NCBI GenBank assembly: GCA_015143735.1
Contig: VKHC01000501.1
Coordinates: forward strand, 1-11,528
Reading direction: 5' to 3'
Source of the DNA: Synura sp. LO234KE
Lineage: Eukaryota; Sar; Synurophyceae; Synurales; Mallomonadaceae
Length of the DNA stretch: 11,528 nt
Below the pieces are notes generated by a model, which worked only from the letters and a program-made list of their open reading frames with translations, was not told the origin of the DNA and made no database searches. The first letter of the stretch is position 1, and every line of letters starts with the position of its first letter. The position numbers and the translations under genes were made by a program. Below, one piece after another: positions 1-7,579 of this stretch.

Positions 1-772
1 GCTCCTGCAATGTCCGTAATTAATAAAACGTTTATGATCATGTGTCTTCTCTCTTCAAGCAACTAGAGCAAGACTAGATTAGAGCACCACAGATAAGGTT
101 TACTCTTACATAGACGACCTGGAAAATCGGGTTCTCCAACAACCTATCCAAGATAATTATGACAGTCAAGGAGGAAGGAGTCATCCTAGGGTATTCCTTA
201 AGGGGAAACTGGCTCCAGTCAACTCTATCCGGACAGAGATAAAATGTTTTAGTTTTCTGTGAACAACTGTTCACGGGCCCGAATTTCGGCCAAGCCGAGC
301 GGACGACCTTTCTTACTCCTCCTTCGGCGCCACGAAAGAGGGTCTTCATTGGACGGTGAACCTCGTCTTGAGCTATGGCATGTTGTAATATTTATCCATT
401 GCTTGCGACGCACGAATTTTGAGCTTTCCATTATTCACAACAGAAACTCGACTGTATCGGCCAGTAAGCCATAAAAGTTATTTGTTTCTCTGTGATATCT
501 CTCCGGGATCTCTCTATCAAAGAGACTCTGCCAGATCATCACGACATTTACCTCCGAATGCTTGTACAACAGTGGCGCTCATGTCGGGGTGCTAACGGCC
601 TGGTCCCTAACAGCGTGTGAGGATATTGATCGGCTGTTCGCGCCTGAGCTTTGTCGTCGCTCCAAAAATATGCGCTCCTCTCAAACAGAACAAGTGTTCC
701 AACAGCCGGTATTTGTCGGCGGACATCCCCTTCAGTAGAAGACCCAGTAGGAGGCCGGAGATATTGGTTTTG
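1..772. other. Gene-poor left flank
   Basis: I recognise no gene here. All six frames hold only short open stretches. The longest sensible plus-strand one runs about 493-741 (roughly 82 codons, no ATG near its start) and its translation resembles no family I know. Another, about 83-262, contains a Tyr-Ile-Asp-Asp string near 107-118 but lacks any reverse-transcriptase context around it. This may be old transposon debris, but nothing proves that. Confidence 0.5.
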
Positions 773-1140
773 TAATAGAATACAGTTAGTTTTTGAAATG
801 TATGGCAATTATCCTTCCTGCTAGTATATCGAAGACTATTTCTTCTCCTATTCTGACAAGTTGTTCATCAAAATTTACCTAGTTGCTTCAGCGTTAAGTT
901 TCTAAGCATCAAAAGCGCAGGTGGTATCACCCCCGGCTACCACGTTTTCAAAAAAAATTCCATTTTGGAATGCGGTGGCCGTGGGTAATGCCACCTGCGC
1001 TTTTGATGGCTTAGAAACGGTAATGTTGAAGCTACTAGACAAATTTTGATGACCAACTTGTCAGAATAGGAGACGAAATAGTCTTCGATATACTAGCTGG
1101 AACGATAATTGCCACACGTTTCAAAAATATTATTCTAGTA
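773..1140. repeat. 368-bp long inverted repeat (foldback/MITE-like palindrome)
   Basis: The left arm (about 773-953) and the right arm (about 961-1140) are reverse complements over about 180 bp at roughly 85% identity by my hand alignment. Only a few A/T-rich bases separate them. Long perfect blocks include CTAGTATATCGAAGAC (left near 820-837, right near 1080-1097), TCTCCTATTCTGACAAGTTG and ATCAAAAGCGCAGGTGG. The similarity starts at TAATAGAATA on the left and ends at TATTCTAGTA on the right, and it does not continue outside. The outermost TA on each side could be a target-site duplication of Tc1/mariner type, but two bases are too few to prove it. The element contains no coding frame. It could be a non-autonomous DNA transposon (MITE or foldback), or an inverted duplication whose transcript would fold into long double-stranded RNA. 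Differences between the arms show it is not very recent. Confidence 0.88.
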
Positions 1141-1226
1141 AGAAGGGGCCCGACTAAGAGCACTCAGATATCATTGGGATAAAATCCGCGATAGTCGAAA
1201 ACCGCATTCCTCTCGACCGAATCAGC
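1141..1226 (+). repeat. Dispersed repeat, copy A
   Basis: This segment resembles the stretch at 3687-3819. Shared blocks in the same order are an AG-rich start ending GGGGCCC, then ATATCA-TGG-ATAAAATC, then ACCG-AT-CC, and finally an exact CGACCGAATCAGC (1214-1226 here, 3807-3819 there). The other copy has about 50 more bases before the last block. Copy A starts exactly where the palindrome at 773-1140 ends. It could be an LTR or other transposon remnant. Confidence 0.55.
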
Positions 1227-2244
1227 ATAGTCATCAAATCTCTCCTGCCAATTTTGTTTTTAGGGCCATAAAGGAGGTCTACTGGCGTTTACCTTTTGAA
1301 GTTCCGTTTTTCGCTTAACTCTCTGAATGTTGACAAACTTTGATGTGTTGGGCGTTGTTTTGCTTCGAATTTAGACTCCAGAGTACAGGAAGGTCATCAA
1401 AAATATTGGTTGCAGTGGTCAGCTGGATCATCATTTTTGACGTATATATGTGTAACGGTCAAAATCGAGCAAACATTAGGTACAGGAGAAATTCACAGAC
1501 GTTAAATGAACCTTGTCAGCGAGAGTAAGCAATGTGAACTCTATCTAAACAGCTATATTATCTCAAATATTAATAACAATTTTGTTCGACGAATTGTTGG
1601 ACGTACGTTCATATAAATCTAAATGAAGTCTACACTATACTAGCAAGCTTCTCTTTCCACTATCCAATCCTGGTCAAAAACAAAGTATGGCTAAATCAAG
1701 CAATTTTTGATGTTATTAAGAAATGCAGTCAGGAGGGCAGGCAGAAAGGCACAAAGGAATGAAGGCGGTAATGCAGAAAGACAAAAGTCTGGAAGGCAGG
1801 CTGGCTGGCATCGGAGCACCTTTTTGTCCCATAAAAATCTATAGTGAAGCATCCAGATTAATTGTAAAAGACCATGGTGAAGATAATAGTTGATGGCTGC
1901 TTAGCTATCGCCATGTCTCGCAATATAAAAAGTTGGCTTAGTGCACAACCGTCCAGATTCTGATGATATCTGTTGGAATTGTACACTGACGAACGCATGC
2001 AGACCAATTTCGAGTTATCTAAAAAATGCGTGCCTCTATTGAGTCAAAGTTCTCTTAACATAAAGAACCGTTCTTCATCATTTTTCTAGCGATATACAAC
2101 ACTATCCACCGTATTGATCCTATTACAACTTGAAACTTCTGATTCTACGCCTATGCTACTGTTCTAAAATTTGGCTTGAACACTGCGTTTTTGCGACAGA
2201 AGATAGTTTTGTTCTTGCATATCTACATGGAGCTGGAAATGTAA
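1227..2244. other. Spacer without recognisable gene
   Basis: I see no supported gene. The longest ATG frame (1340-1528, 62 codons) begins with a hydrophobic stretch but resembles nothing known. A purine-rich patch with repeated AGGCAGG-like units lies near 1728-1810. If the gag relic downstream belonged to a complete LTR element, its 5' LTR and primer site should lie here. TGTTGGAATTG near 1972 looks like a possible LTR start, but I find no matching second LTR and no tRNA primer-binding site. Confidence 0.45.
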
Positions 2245-3054
2245 TCGAGTCATGGTACTGGTGAAGGTGGTTGGAAGATTCCTGAAAGCTTCTTCGCGCA
2301 TGTGCAGGCGCACAACGACTACGAGGCAGTGGATAATCTCAGGGACCCGAAAAGATTATGGCAAATCGTGATTTCAACACATCTGCTCAACGGTCGGGAG
2401 AAGGATACCGAGACCGCTAGGACGAAGGCGCAGATGTCATTCAGTCAGTACAGAATGCAGGCATCCAAAAGCCAAGCGGACTTCAGAACTCTTTGAACTC
2501 CGGCTGCACATTTATACCACGACTTGGAAGGCAGGAGGAGACTGCGAGATATGACGCAACTGCCGCCACATATTTTATTGAGAAGCTGGATCCAGAGCGA
2601 TATGGCACGACCCAGCTAACCTACACAAACAAAGTATACGACAACCCAAGGAGCGCGCAAGAGGCGTTTGAGTTCCTCGATACCCTGACGATCCCCAAGA
2701 AGAGCGTTCGAAACGTTTTCAACCAGAACGGCCAGTCTGATAGAGATGGGGAGCGTACCAAGTCCAACGGTGGTCGTAGAGGCAATCAAGGTAAAGCGGA
2801 ACAAACTGAGAAGAAGAAAGGACCAAGCGCTGAGCGGCCTTACTTGATCTGTGGAGCGTGTGGCCATTGGTGTTATAGATTAATTGCTAGAGAAGTGTAA
2901 ATCTCAAGATGTTATTATGGTGCTGATATGCGCTGACGAAGATATTCAGATGCGCGCGATTGAGCGCTACGGTTCACGTCATCTTCTTCCAGAAAGGGAG
3001 CCCTCGAAAGTTACTCATGTTCAAGACAGGTGTGTTGTGTGTTCGGTTGTTTGA
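2245..3054 (+). pseudogene. Decayed LTR-retrotransposon gag (copia/UBN2-like)
   Basis: The translation resembles the gag (capsid and nucleocapsid) region of LTR retrotransposons, which packages element RNA in cytoplasmic particles. The first open stretch begins just after a stop at 2242-2244 and reads through WKIPESFF, then a DPKRLW...STHL segment, then QYRMQASKSQADFRT. The frame is lost near 2488. A short piece (FELRLHIYTT) continues one frame over, and from about 2545 a third frame carries YFIEKLDPERY, the typical end of such capsid domains, followed by a basic Lys/Arg/Gly-rich linker. Near 2850-2880 lies a degenerate zinc knuckle: CGACGHW keeps Cys-x4-His, but the first Cys of the usual Cx2Cx4Hx4C is Tyr and the last is lost at another frameshift. 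A final stretch (2884-3054) may be the gag tail. At least three frame breaks make it a dead copy. No protease, integrase or reverse transcriptase follows. The superfamily is inferred; a Ty3-type gag is the main alternative. Confidence 0.7.
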
Positions 3055-3217
3055 ATTGACGGATGAGTTTATGCTCGAGTTAAGCCTGTAATATGCGCAA
3101 GTTATTTATATTTTGGGAAATGATGGCCTTCCCATATAACCGTGCAAAATATAGCCGGTACAGATTGCGTCTGCTCTTTAAGCATGGGGGGAAATAACGT
3201 CACCGCTATCGGCGTCC
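3055..3217. other. Short spacer after the gag relic
   Basis: I see no coding potential. The stretch separates the last gag-like frame from the 21-bp tandem repeat. Confidence 0.4.
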
Positions 3218-3280
3218 TCTAACTTAAGTGGTTCGGGTTCTAACTTAAGTGGTTCGGGTTCTAACCTAAGTGGTTCGGGT
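3218..3280 (+). repeat. Tandem repeat, 3 copies of a 21-bp unit
   Basis: Three contiguous copies of TCTAACTTAAGTGGTTCGGGT lie at 3218-3238, 3239-3259 and 3260-3280. The first two are identical and the third has one T-to-C change (AACCTAAG). The period is exactly 21, seven codons, but the surrounding frames do not support a coding repeat. The near identity suggests recent slippage or duplication. Confidence 0.95.
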
Positions 3281-3686
3281 TCGACTGTACCCCTGGATGA
3301 AATTCGCTTATTGGGTTCCTACTTAATACAAAGAATACGCTCCGCTTGTCAGTGCAGTAGGTTACCCTAATCGTGGTGGGTGGGGACACATTTTGCCTCC
3401 GGTATTCAGAAGGAATTGTTGTGTGTAAATTACTATTCAGGATACACATTCAAGACCTGCTGGAATAGCTCCTCATCGATTGTATGGAGTTTACCGGATA
3501 AAGGATTCTAGCCCAGCACATTATCGTACTCCTCTCGTGAGGATATCAGTGTACTACAGATAGAATAGGGAAATAGCCTCTATCTTACAGAAACTAATCA
3601 CAAGTTCTCGTCGGTAGACCTATCTTACTTTATTCCCCTCCCTAAGTACCGAGAGAGTCAGAGAGCAATCCAGAGATCGAGTTGCA
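3281..3686. other. Spacer without recognisable gene
   Basis: I found no supported gene on either strand. Open frames are under 65 codons and unrecognisable. GATATCAGTG occurs near 3543 and again inside the dispersed repeat near 3702, perhaps a fragment of the same repeat family. Confidence 0.4.
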
Positions 3687-3819
3687 AGGAGGGGCCCACT
3701 TAGATATCAGTGGAATAAAATCGGAGCTCTAGCCGTACACCGTATCCTTTATATGGGATTTTTGTTACTACTCTCGTTTGCTACTTGCTGACTCTCGCTC
3801 ATACTACGACCGAATCAGC
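3687..3819 (+). repeat. Dispersed repeat, copy B
   Basis: This is the second, longer copy of the repeat at 1141-1226. It begins AGGAGGGGCCC, continues with GATATCAGTGGAATAAAATC and ACCGTATCC, and ends with the exact 13-mer CGACCGAATCAGC. About 50 bases between the last two blocks are absent from copy A. The same orientation on both sides of the gag relic would fit old LTR fragments. However, the similarity is patchy, and the copies lack clear TG...CA ends. Confidence 0.55.
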
Positions 3820-3923
3820 CCCGGCCATTGCGGTACTAAGCCCCTTACACGGTAGTTATCATATTATTGACTCTATTCGAGAAGTGTCTATACCGCGTCA
3901 CTAGTCGATGAGATACTAAAAAC

Positions 3924-4124
3924 ATGGGTATGGGGCGGGTCTATACACAAAGTGCTCGTTCTCGCCGCCTGTGGTATCGATACCCAGCGAGGAAGAGAAG
4001 GAGTTGCATTTTTCCCGCTAAAGATATAGATCGTTGGTTATTAGTATACTTGTCATCTGGTGAAAATCCTGTAGTTAGTTCCTTCACCGGAACAAGGAAA
4101 GCGATCGGAATAGAAATTAGTTAA
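3924..4124 (+). CDS. Doubtful small ORF, 66 aa, Arg-rich N-terminus
   Basis: This open frame starts at ATG 3924 and ends at TAG 4122-4124, just before a perfect hairpin. Residues 8-27 are strongly basic (many Arg, one Lys) and the C-terminal half is neutral. I recognise no domain. A frame of 66 codons is expected by chance in a window this size, so the call rests only on the ATG and on the hairpin just after the stop. It may well not be a gene. Confidence 0.12.
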   Translation: MGMGRVYTQSARSRRLWYRYPARKRRSCIFPAKDIDRWLLVYLSSGENPVVSSFTGTRKAIGIEIS

Positions 4125-4148
4125 GGCAACCCAAAGAACAGGGTTGCC
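4125..4148 (+). other. Perfect 8-bp stem-loop
   Basis: GGCAACCC (4125-4132) and GGGTTGCC (4141-4148) are exact reverse complements around the 8-base loop AAAGAACA. It begins on the first base after the stop of the small ORF at 3924-4124. No T-run follows, so it is not a standard bacterial intrinsic terminator. It could be an RNA 3'-end structure or a chance palindrome. Confidence 0.6.
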
Positions 4149-4231
4149 CGCACTCTGCTACTTATTTCGCAAGCTAGAGAAAGGACCAGCAGTTATTTTT
4201 GTGAGCTATCGTTATATATCCAATATCCTAA

Positions 4232-4579
4232 ATGTTTAGGATTTTGCAAAATCATCTCAACGGACTTAGAACTCAGCGAAATGAGTTGTTGTTTATTTTC
4301 AAAATATATTTGTTGCAGCGAGTGACCGAAGCTGCGTTCCACCCGTTGAACATCGTACGTGAAATCGACATGGTAAGCAAGAGTTTATTAAAGGCGACGA
4401 TTGCTATGCGCCACGTAGCGACTAGATCACATGGAATTGAACTTAAAAGCAACGAATCATTTCAGTAGAGACAAAAAGTAGCTCAGAAATCAGTAGCAGA
4501 ACATATAGTATCACGACTATCCTGGAACCCTCTCCTAGCTCCAGGTTTCCGAATTCGAATGTGGAAACCGCAGCCCTGA
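4232..4579 (+). pseudogene. Unrecognised open frame, interrupted by one TAG
   Basis: A frame opens at ATG 4232, stops at TAG 4466-4468 and then stays open in the same frame to TGA 4577-4579, giving 115 codons with one internal stop. The translation has normal mixed composition, with a Phe/Ile/Leu-rich stretch near residues 20-32, but I recognise no domain. It may be a degraded exon or a transposon fragment, or it may be chance. I see no splice signal that would remove the TAG. Confidence 0.15.
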
Positions 4580-5479
4580 TGTCTCCCGCCCATTATGGCA
4601 TAGTATTCTGATCAATTTGCTTTCCGGAAAAATCCCCCTCCATTTTCAGCTCGTCAATGCTCCTCTGCACTTTCTACATCCGACTTTCCTCCCTCCTTCC
4701 CCGACCTAATCTAGGACGATAGTGAAGGAAGCGTATCATATTGTCCAAGCCATCTTCAACATCACCCATTTCGTCCATATAATCTTCATTGAATCGAACA
4801 AATTAACTCGACATGGTGTTCCTATTCCATGCAGCTCGAACCGTTCATTAGCCTCGATGGGCGCTCCGTAAGCTCACAACTTTCACGTTTCTCGTCGTGC
4901 ACTCCTTGGCTCCTCCTTTCCGAATACGATTCGCCCAGAAGTTCTTTCCATTTCACCTATGCCATCACCTTCATGTTCGAAAATTTTCCGAAACGTCCGC
5001 ATAACATCCACTAGACATCTGCAAAATGCGTGCCTTCTCGGAGGCCCTCCTCGATCTCCTACAAAACTTCCTAGTTTTGCATACGTGGCCGCCGCTGGAT
5101 CAGATCCCAACTGACATCGCTCACCACCACTACCATGGACTTGTCGTGTAAGCATCAACCGATGATGGAATGATTACCGAGTTCCAAAGCCAGCTAGGTC
5201 AGGATGTCACTGTGGAAGTCAAATCCTGGTATAGTCCTCAACTCGGGACTCGGCAGTCGCTTCCTCGGGAGGGATTGGCCTTACGGCGGTCTGCTTGCAT
5301 ACTCAATGGTCAGCACTCCATAGGGTATTCCCCAAGGCTTTCCGAGGCGTCCTCCCAATACAGCCCTTGATGGGGTCTCAATCACAACGGAGCGTGCGTA
5401 CACACTGTTGCTTGAGGTGGGTATGGTTCGGAATTATCGGGTCCTTACGACCACGCTCCTAGGTGGATGCGCTCATCGT
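4580..5479. other. Spacer without recognisable gene
   Basis: Short open frames exist on both strands (for example 4883-5158 on the minus strand and 5170-5370 on the plus strand), but none resembles a known family. Small hairpins occur, such as CAAAACT-TCCT-AGTTTTG at 5062-5079. The plus strand is already C/T-rich, leading into the pyrimidine block. A heavily mutated non-LTR element is possible but unsupported. Confidence 0.4.
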
Positions 5480-6231
5480 GGAGACAAACTTCCCTTCCTA
5501 CTATCCTTCGATTCGTCCTACGGTCCGCTTACACCCGCCGTCACCATTCACACAATAATCTCCAACCGTATACTCAACCACCTCCCCTACGATTGCCTCC
5601 TCGATCGCTACTCTGCTCTTCTTTCTATTCACCACTCATTCTTCCACAAACTTGAATCCGGTAAATCCTATGCTATCCTCCCAGCTCCTCGCTCCGTTGC
5701 TACCTCTCAAACGATCGCCCCTCTGCTCTTCCCACCGTCACCGAGCAAAGTGACGGCGGGTTCTCACTACTTGTGCGACCCCGCTCCCGCGTAGGATGAT
5801 CCGCCTCTCCTACTTCCTCACCATCTCCTTCTACTACACTGTCCCCGCATTCTTCTTCCCCATCTCGTCCGTGTTCTCTTTGTCCTCTCCATCACCGCCC
5901 CCTTACCGTGGAAACAACCCCATCCACATCTTCCTCCTCCAGTCCACTTCTCCGCCATTCCTTCGCTACGCTCCTCTAGCCCGTCTCCACGTCTCTCCAT
6001 CAGTCCCATCACCTCGCCTCAGACGCCCTCCTCTTCCACATCATACTCCTTTCTTGTTCCTCTCCTTCAACCTGCAGCCTCTGTAAAACCTCGTGAAAGG
6101 TGAACTTTCTCTGCTCTCCTCCACTACATCCTTCTGCGCCAGGGGATCTCCTTACCATCTTGATAACTCCCCTCCACTCCCTCCCCTTTCAACCACTGCA
6201 TTCGTTTTCTTGCTTTTTCGTCTCCTCCGCT

Positions 6232-6250
6232 CACACACATGCACACACAC
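6232..6250 (+). repeat. Short CA dinucleotide repeat
   Basis: CACACACA is followed by TG and then CACACACA, an imperfect CA/TG microsatellite inside the pyrimidine block. Confidence 0.8.
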
Positions 6251-6274
6251 CTCCCACAGGACTACATCGATATC

Positions 6275-6326
6275 TCTCCCCCCTCACTTTTACTCAATAT
6301 TCTCCCCCGTCACTTTTACTCATATG
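6275..6326 (+). repeat. Tandem duplication, 2 copies of 26 bp
   Basis: TCTCCCCCCTCACTTTTACT plus six bases (6275-6300) is followed directly by TCTCCCCCGTCACTTTTACT plus six bases (6301-6326). The units differ at only a few positions, chiefly one C-to-G and the last bases, so the duplication is fairly young. Confidence 0.85.
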
Positions 6327-6460
6327 CCAGGTCTGGTCCACGGGAATCCATTCCCAACACCAGATCCTTCATTGTCCTTTGTTGGCTCTCCGGCTCATTT
6401 CGTAACTGGAAGCGCTACTTCGCTCCCACCGAGTCGTCAGACACCAAGTTCTAAACGTGT

Positions 6461-7579
6461 AGACAAGAACTAAATATATCGCTAAGAAGAAACAAAATTG
6501 TTTCTGTACTGCTTAGTTTAGTCCGTTTTTCAACTATTACAATAGCACATTCTCCTCCCCACTACCCTGATTCCGCGGTGCCCCATAAGTAGTGTAGATT
6601 TCCATGAGCCAAGTACTTACCTGCTCAACCAAAACAGCGCCCGCGAGAAGTAGAAAATTGTAAACGTGCACCAGAAATCAACCTAGAACGATTCTTCATA
6701 CAGATGCTAGAGTTTCACAGTCTGCATATTATAACAAGAATAGCATCGTTGTGGACTGCGATGATCTTGTGTATTGGTGAGTTTGGATCCTGACCAAAAC
6801 ATAAGAGCACAGCTGGGCTCATCTCCTACCTCTAGGGTACTTACTATGAAACAAAATTCATTCCACCAATCCTAAAGGATTGCCCCGAAAAGTGTATCTT
6901 ATGAGAATTGATCAAGTTATACGCACTCAGAAACAAATTCGAAATGATTGTTGTATAGCTAGCGCTGGAGGCGATGTAGAATCCACTTATCATCAAGACT
7001 AGTTAAGGAACTTCAGACGAATCGCTGTTATCGTGTATTCTGTGAAGTAGATGGTCGACAAATCACATTGAACCAAATACTATGTCCAGTCGTATTAAAT
7101 AATCGTAATTAAAAAATAAGGTGTCGAATCACCTTTGCTTTCTATATCTCGTGTAGGAGACAGTTAAATAATGGAGAGAAACTGCAAGTGTAGACGATGC
7201 TATGATCGGATAGAGTAGCTTGCTTAATTCCACTGATGTTGCGATCTTTTCCGTAGAATCAACTCCTTCAAGGGATTTGCGTATGAGGAACTGAAAGCGA
7301 CGAAGGGGATATGCGTTCGATTAGGAGAAACAGCGTCAATCCGCCGTCCCCCAGAAATATTATTATAAAACTAATAGTAGAGTCAACTTCATCCAACACT
7401 TATTCCGAATATTATGTCAATGAAGCTTACTTTGACGGTACATAGAATAATTTGTATTTCATAAATTTAATTTTGCAAATTTGTGAATAAATCTTTTAAG
7501 TCATAGCGTGAACTGGCTGTGCAAACGTAAGAAAAAAAACGTTCTTTCAAAAGCTTAAGGGTGTTTGTTTCTTGCGGAT
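6461..7579. other. AT-rich spacer upstream of the S53-like gene
   Basis: No open frame in about 1.1 kb is worth calling. The composition switches sharply from the pyrimidine block to AT-rich DNA. The stretch must contain the promoter and 5' leader of the gene starting at 7580. TATAAAACTAA occurs near 7364, about 210 bases before the ATG, and an A-run flanked by AACGT near 7524-7542. Neither can be assigned as a control site from sequence alone. Confidence 0.5.

Larger units (their letters stand above)
5480..6460. repeat. Pyrimidine-rich low-complexity block (about 1 kb)
   Basis: The plus strand here is dominated by C and T, with recurring CTCC, TTCC, TCCTCC and CCCCTC runs. The bias is much stronger than in the flanks and ends abruptly near 6460. 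Several overlapping frames stay open (5408-5794, 5796-6086, 6093-6473 and others), but their products are Ser/Pro/Leu/His-rich. That is what a CT-rich strand gives by default because stop codons need purines, so I do not call genes. The complementary strand is polypurine. It might form triplex (H-DNA) structures or serve as a nucleosome-poor or transcript leader region; this is inference. Confidence 0.6.

Noticed and set aside
83-262. Tyr-Ile-Asp-Asp string in a plus-strand open stretch, like the YxDD motif of reverse transcriptases
   Set aside because: None of the flanking residues match reverse-transcriptase blocks and the open stretch is only about 60 codons.
493-741. 82-codon open stretch with balanced protein-like composition
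   Set aside because: It has no start codon near its beginning, no recognised domain and no convincing splice sites; stretches this long are expected by chance.
548-808. Minus-strand 86-codon ORF
   Set aside because: It overlaps the left arm of the palindrome and resembles no family; likely chance.
2616-2867. Minus-strand 83-codon ORF
   Set aside because: It is the complement of the gag relic's third frame, so a shadow.
3218-3280. Possible CRISPR array
   Set aside because: Units are directly contiguous with no spacers, so it is a plain tandem repeat.
3271-3300. GGTTCGGGTTCGACT, which looks like a tRNA T-loop
   Set aside because: The five-base T stem does not pair and no acceptor, D or anticodon arms are found upstream; it is the edge of the 21-bp tandem repeat.
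5818-6012. Minus-strand Arg/Gly/Glu-rich ORF
   Set aside because: It is the low-complexity complement of the same pyrimidine block.
5408-6473. Series of overlapping plus-strand ORFs of 60-128 codons
   Set aside because: They follow from a pyrimidine-rich strand, which rarely contains stop codons; products are low-complexity Ser/Pro/Leu and several frames are open at once.
7219-7236. ATTCCACTGAT, the reverse complement of a piece of the dispersed repeat
   Set aside because: An 11-base match is expected by chance in a window of this size and no flanking similarity exists.
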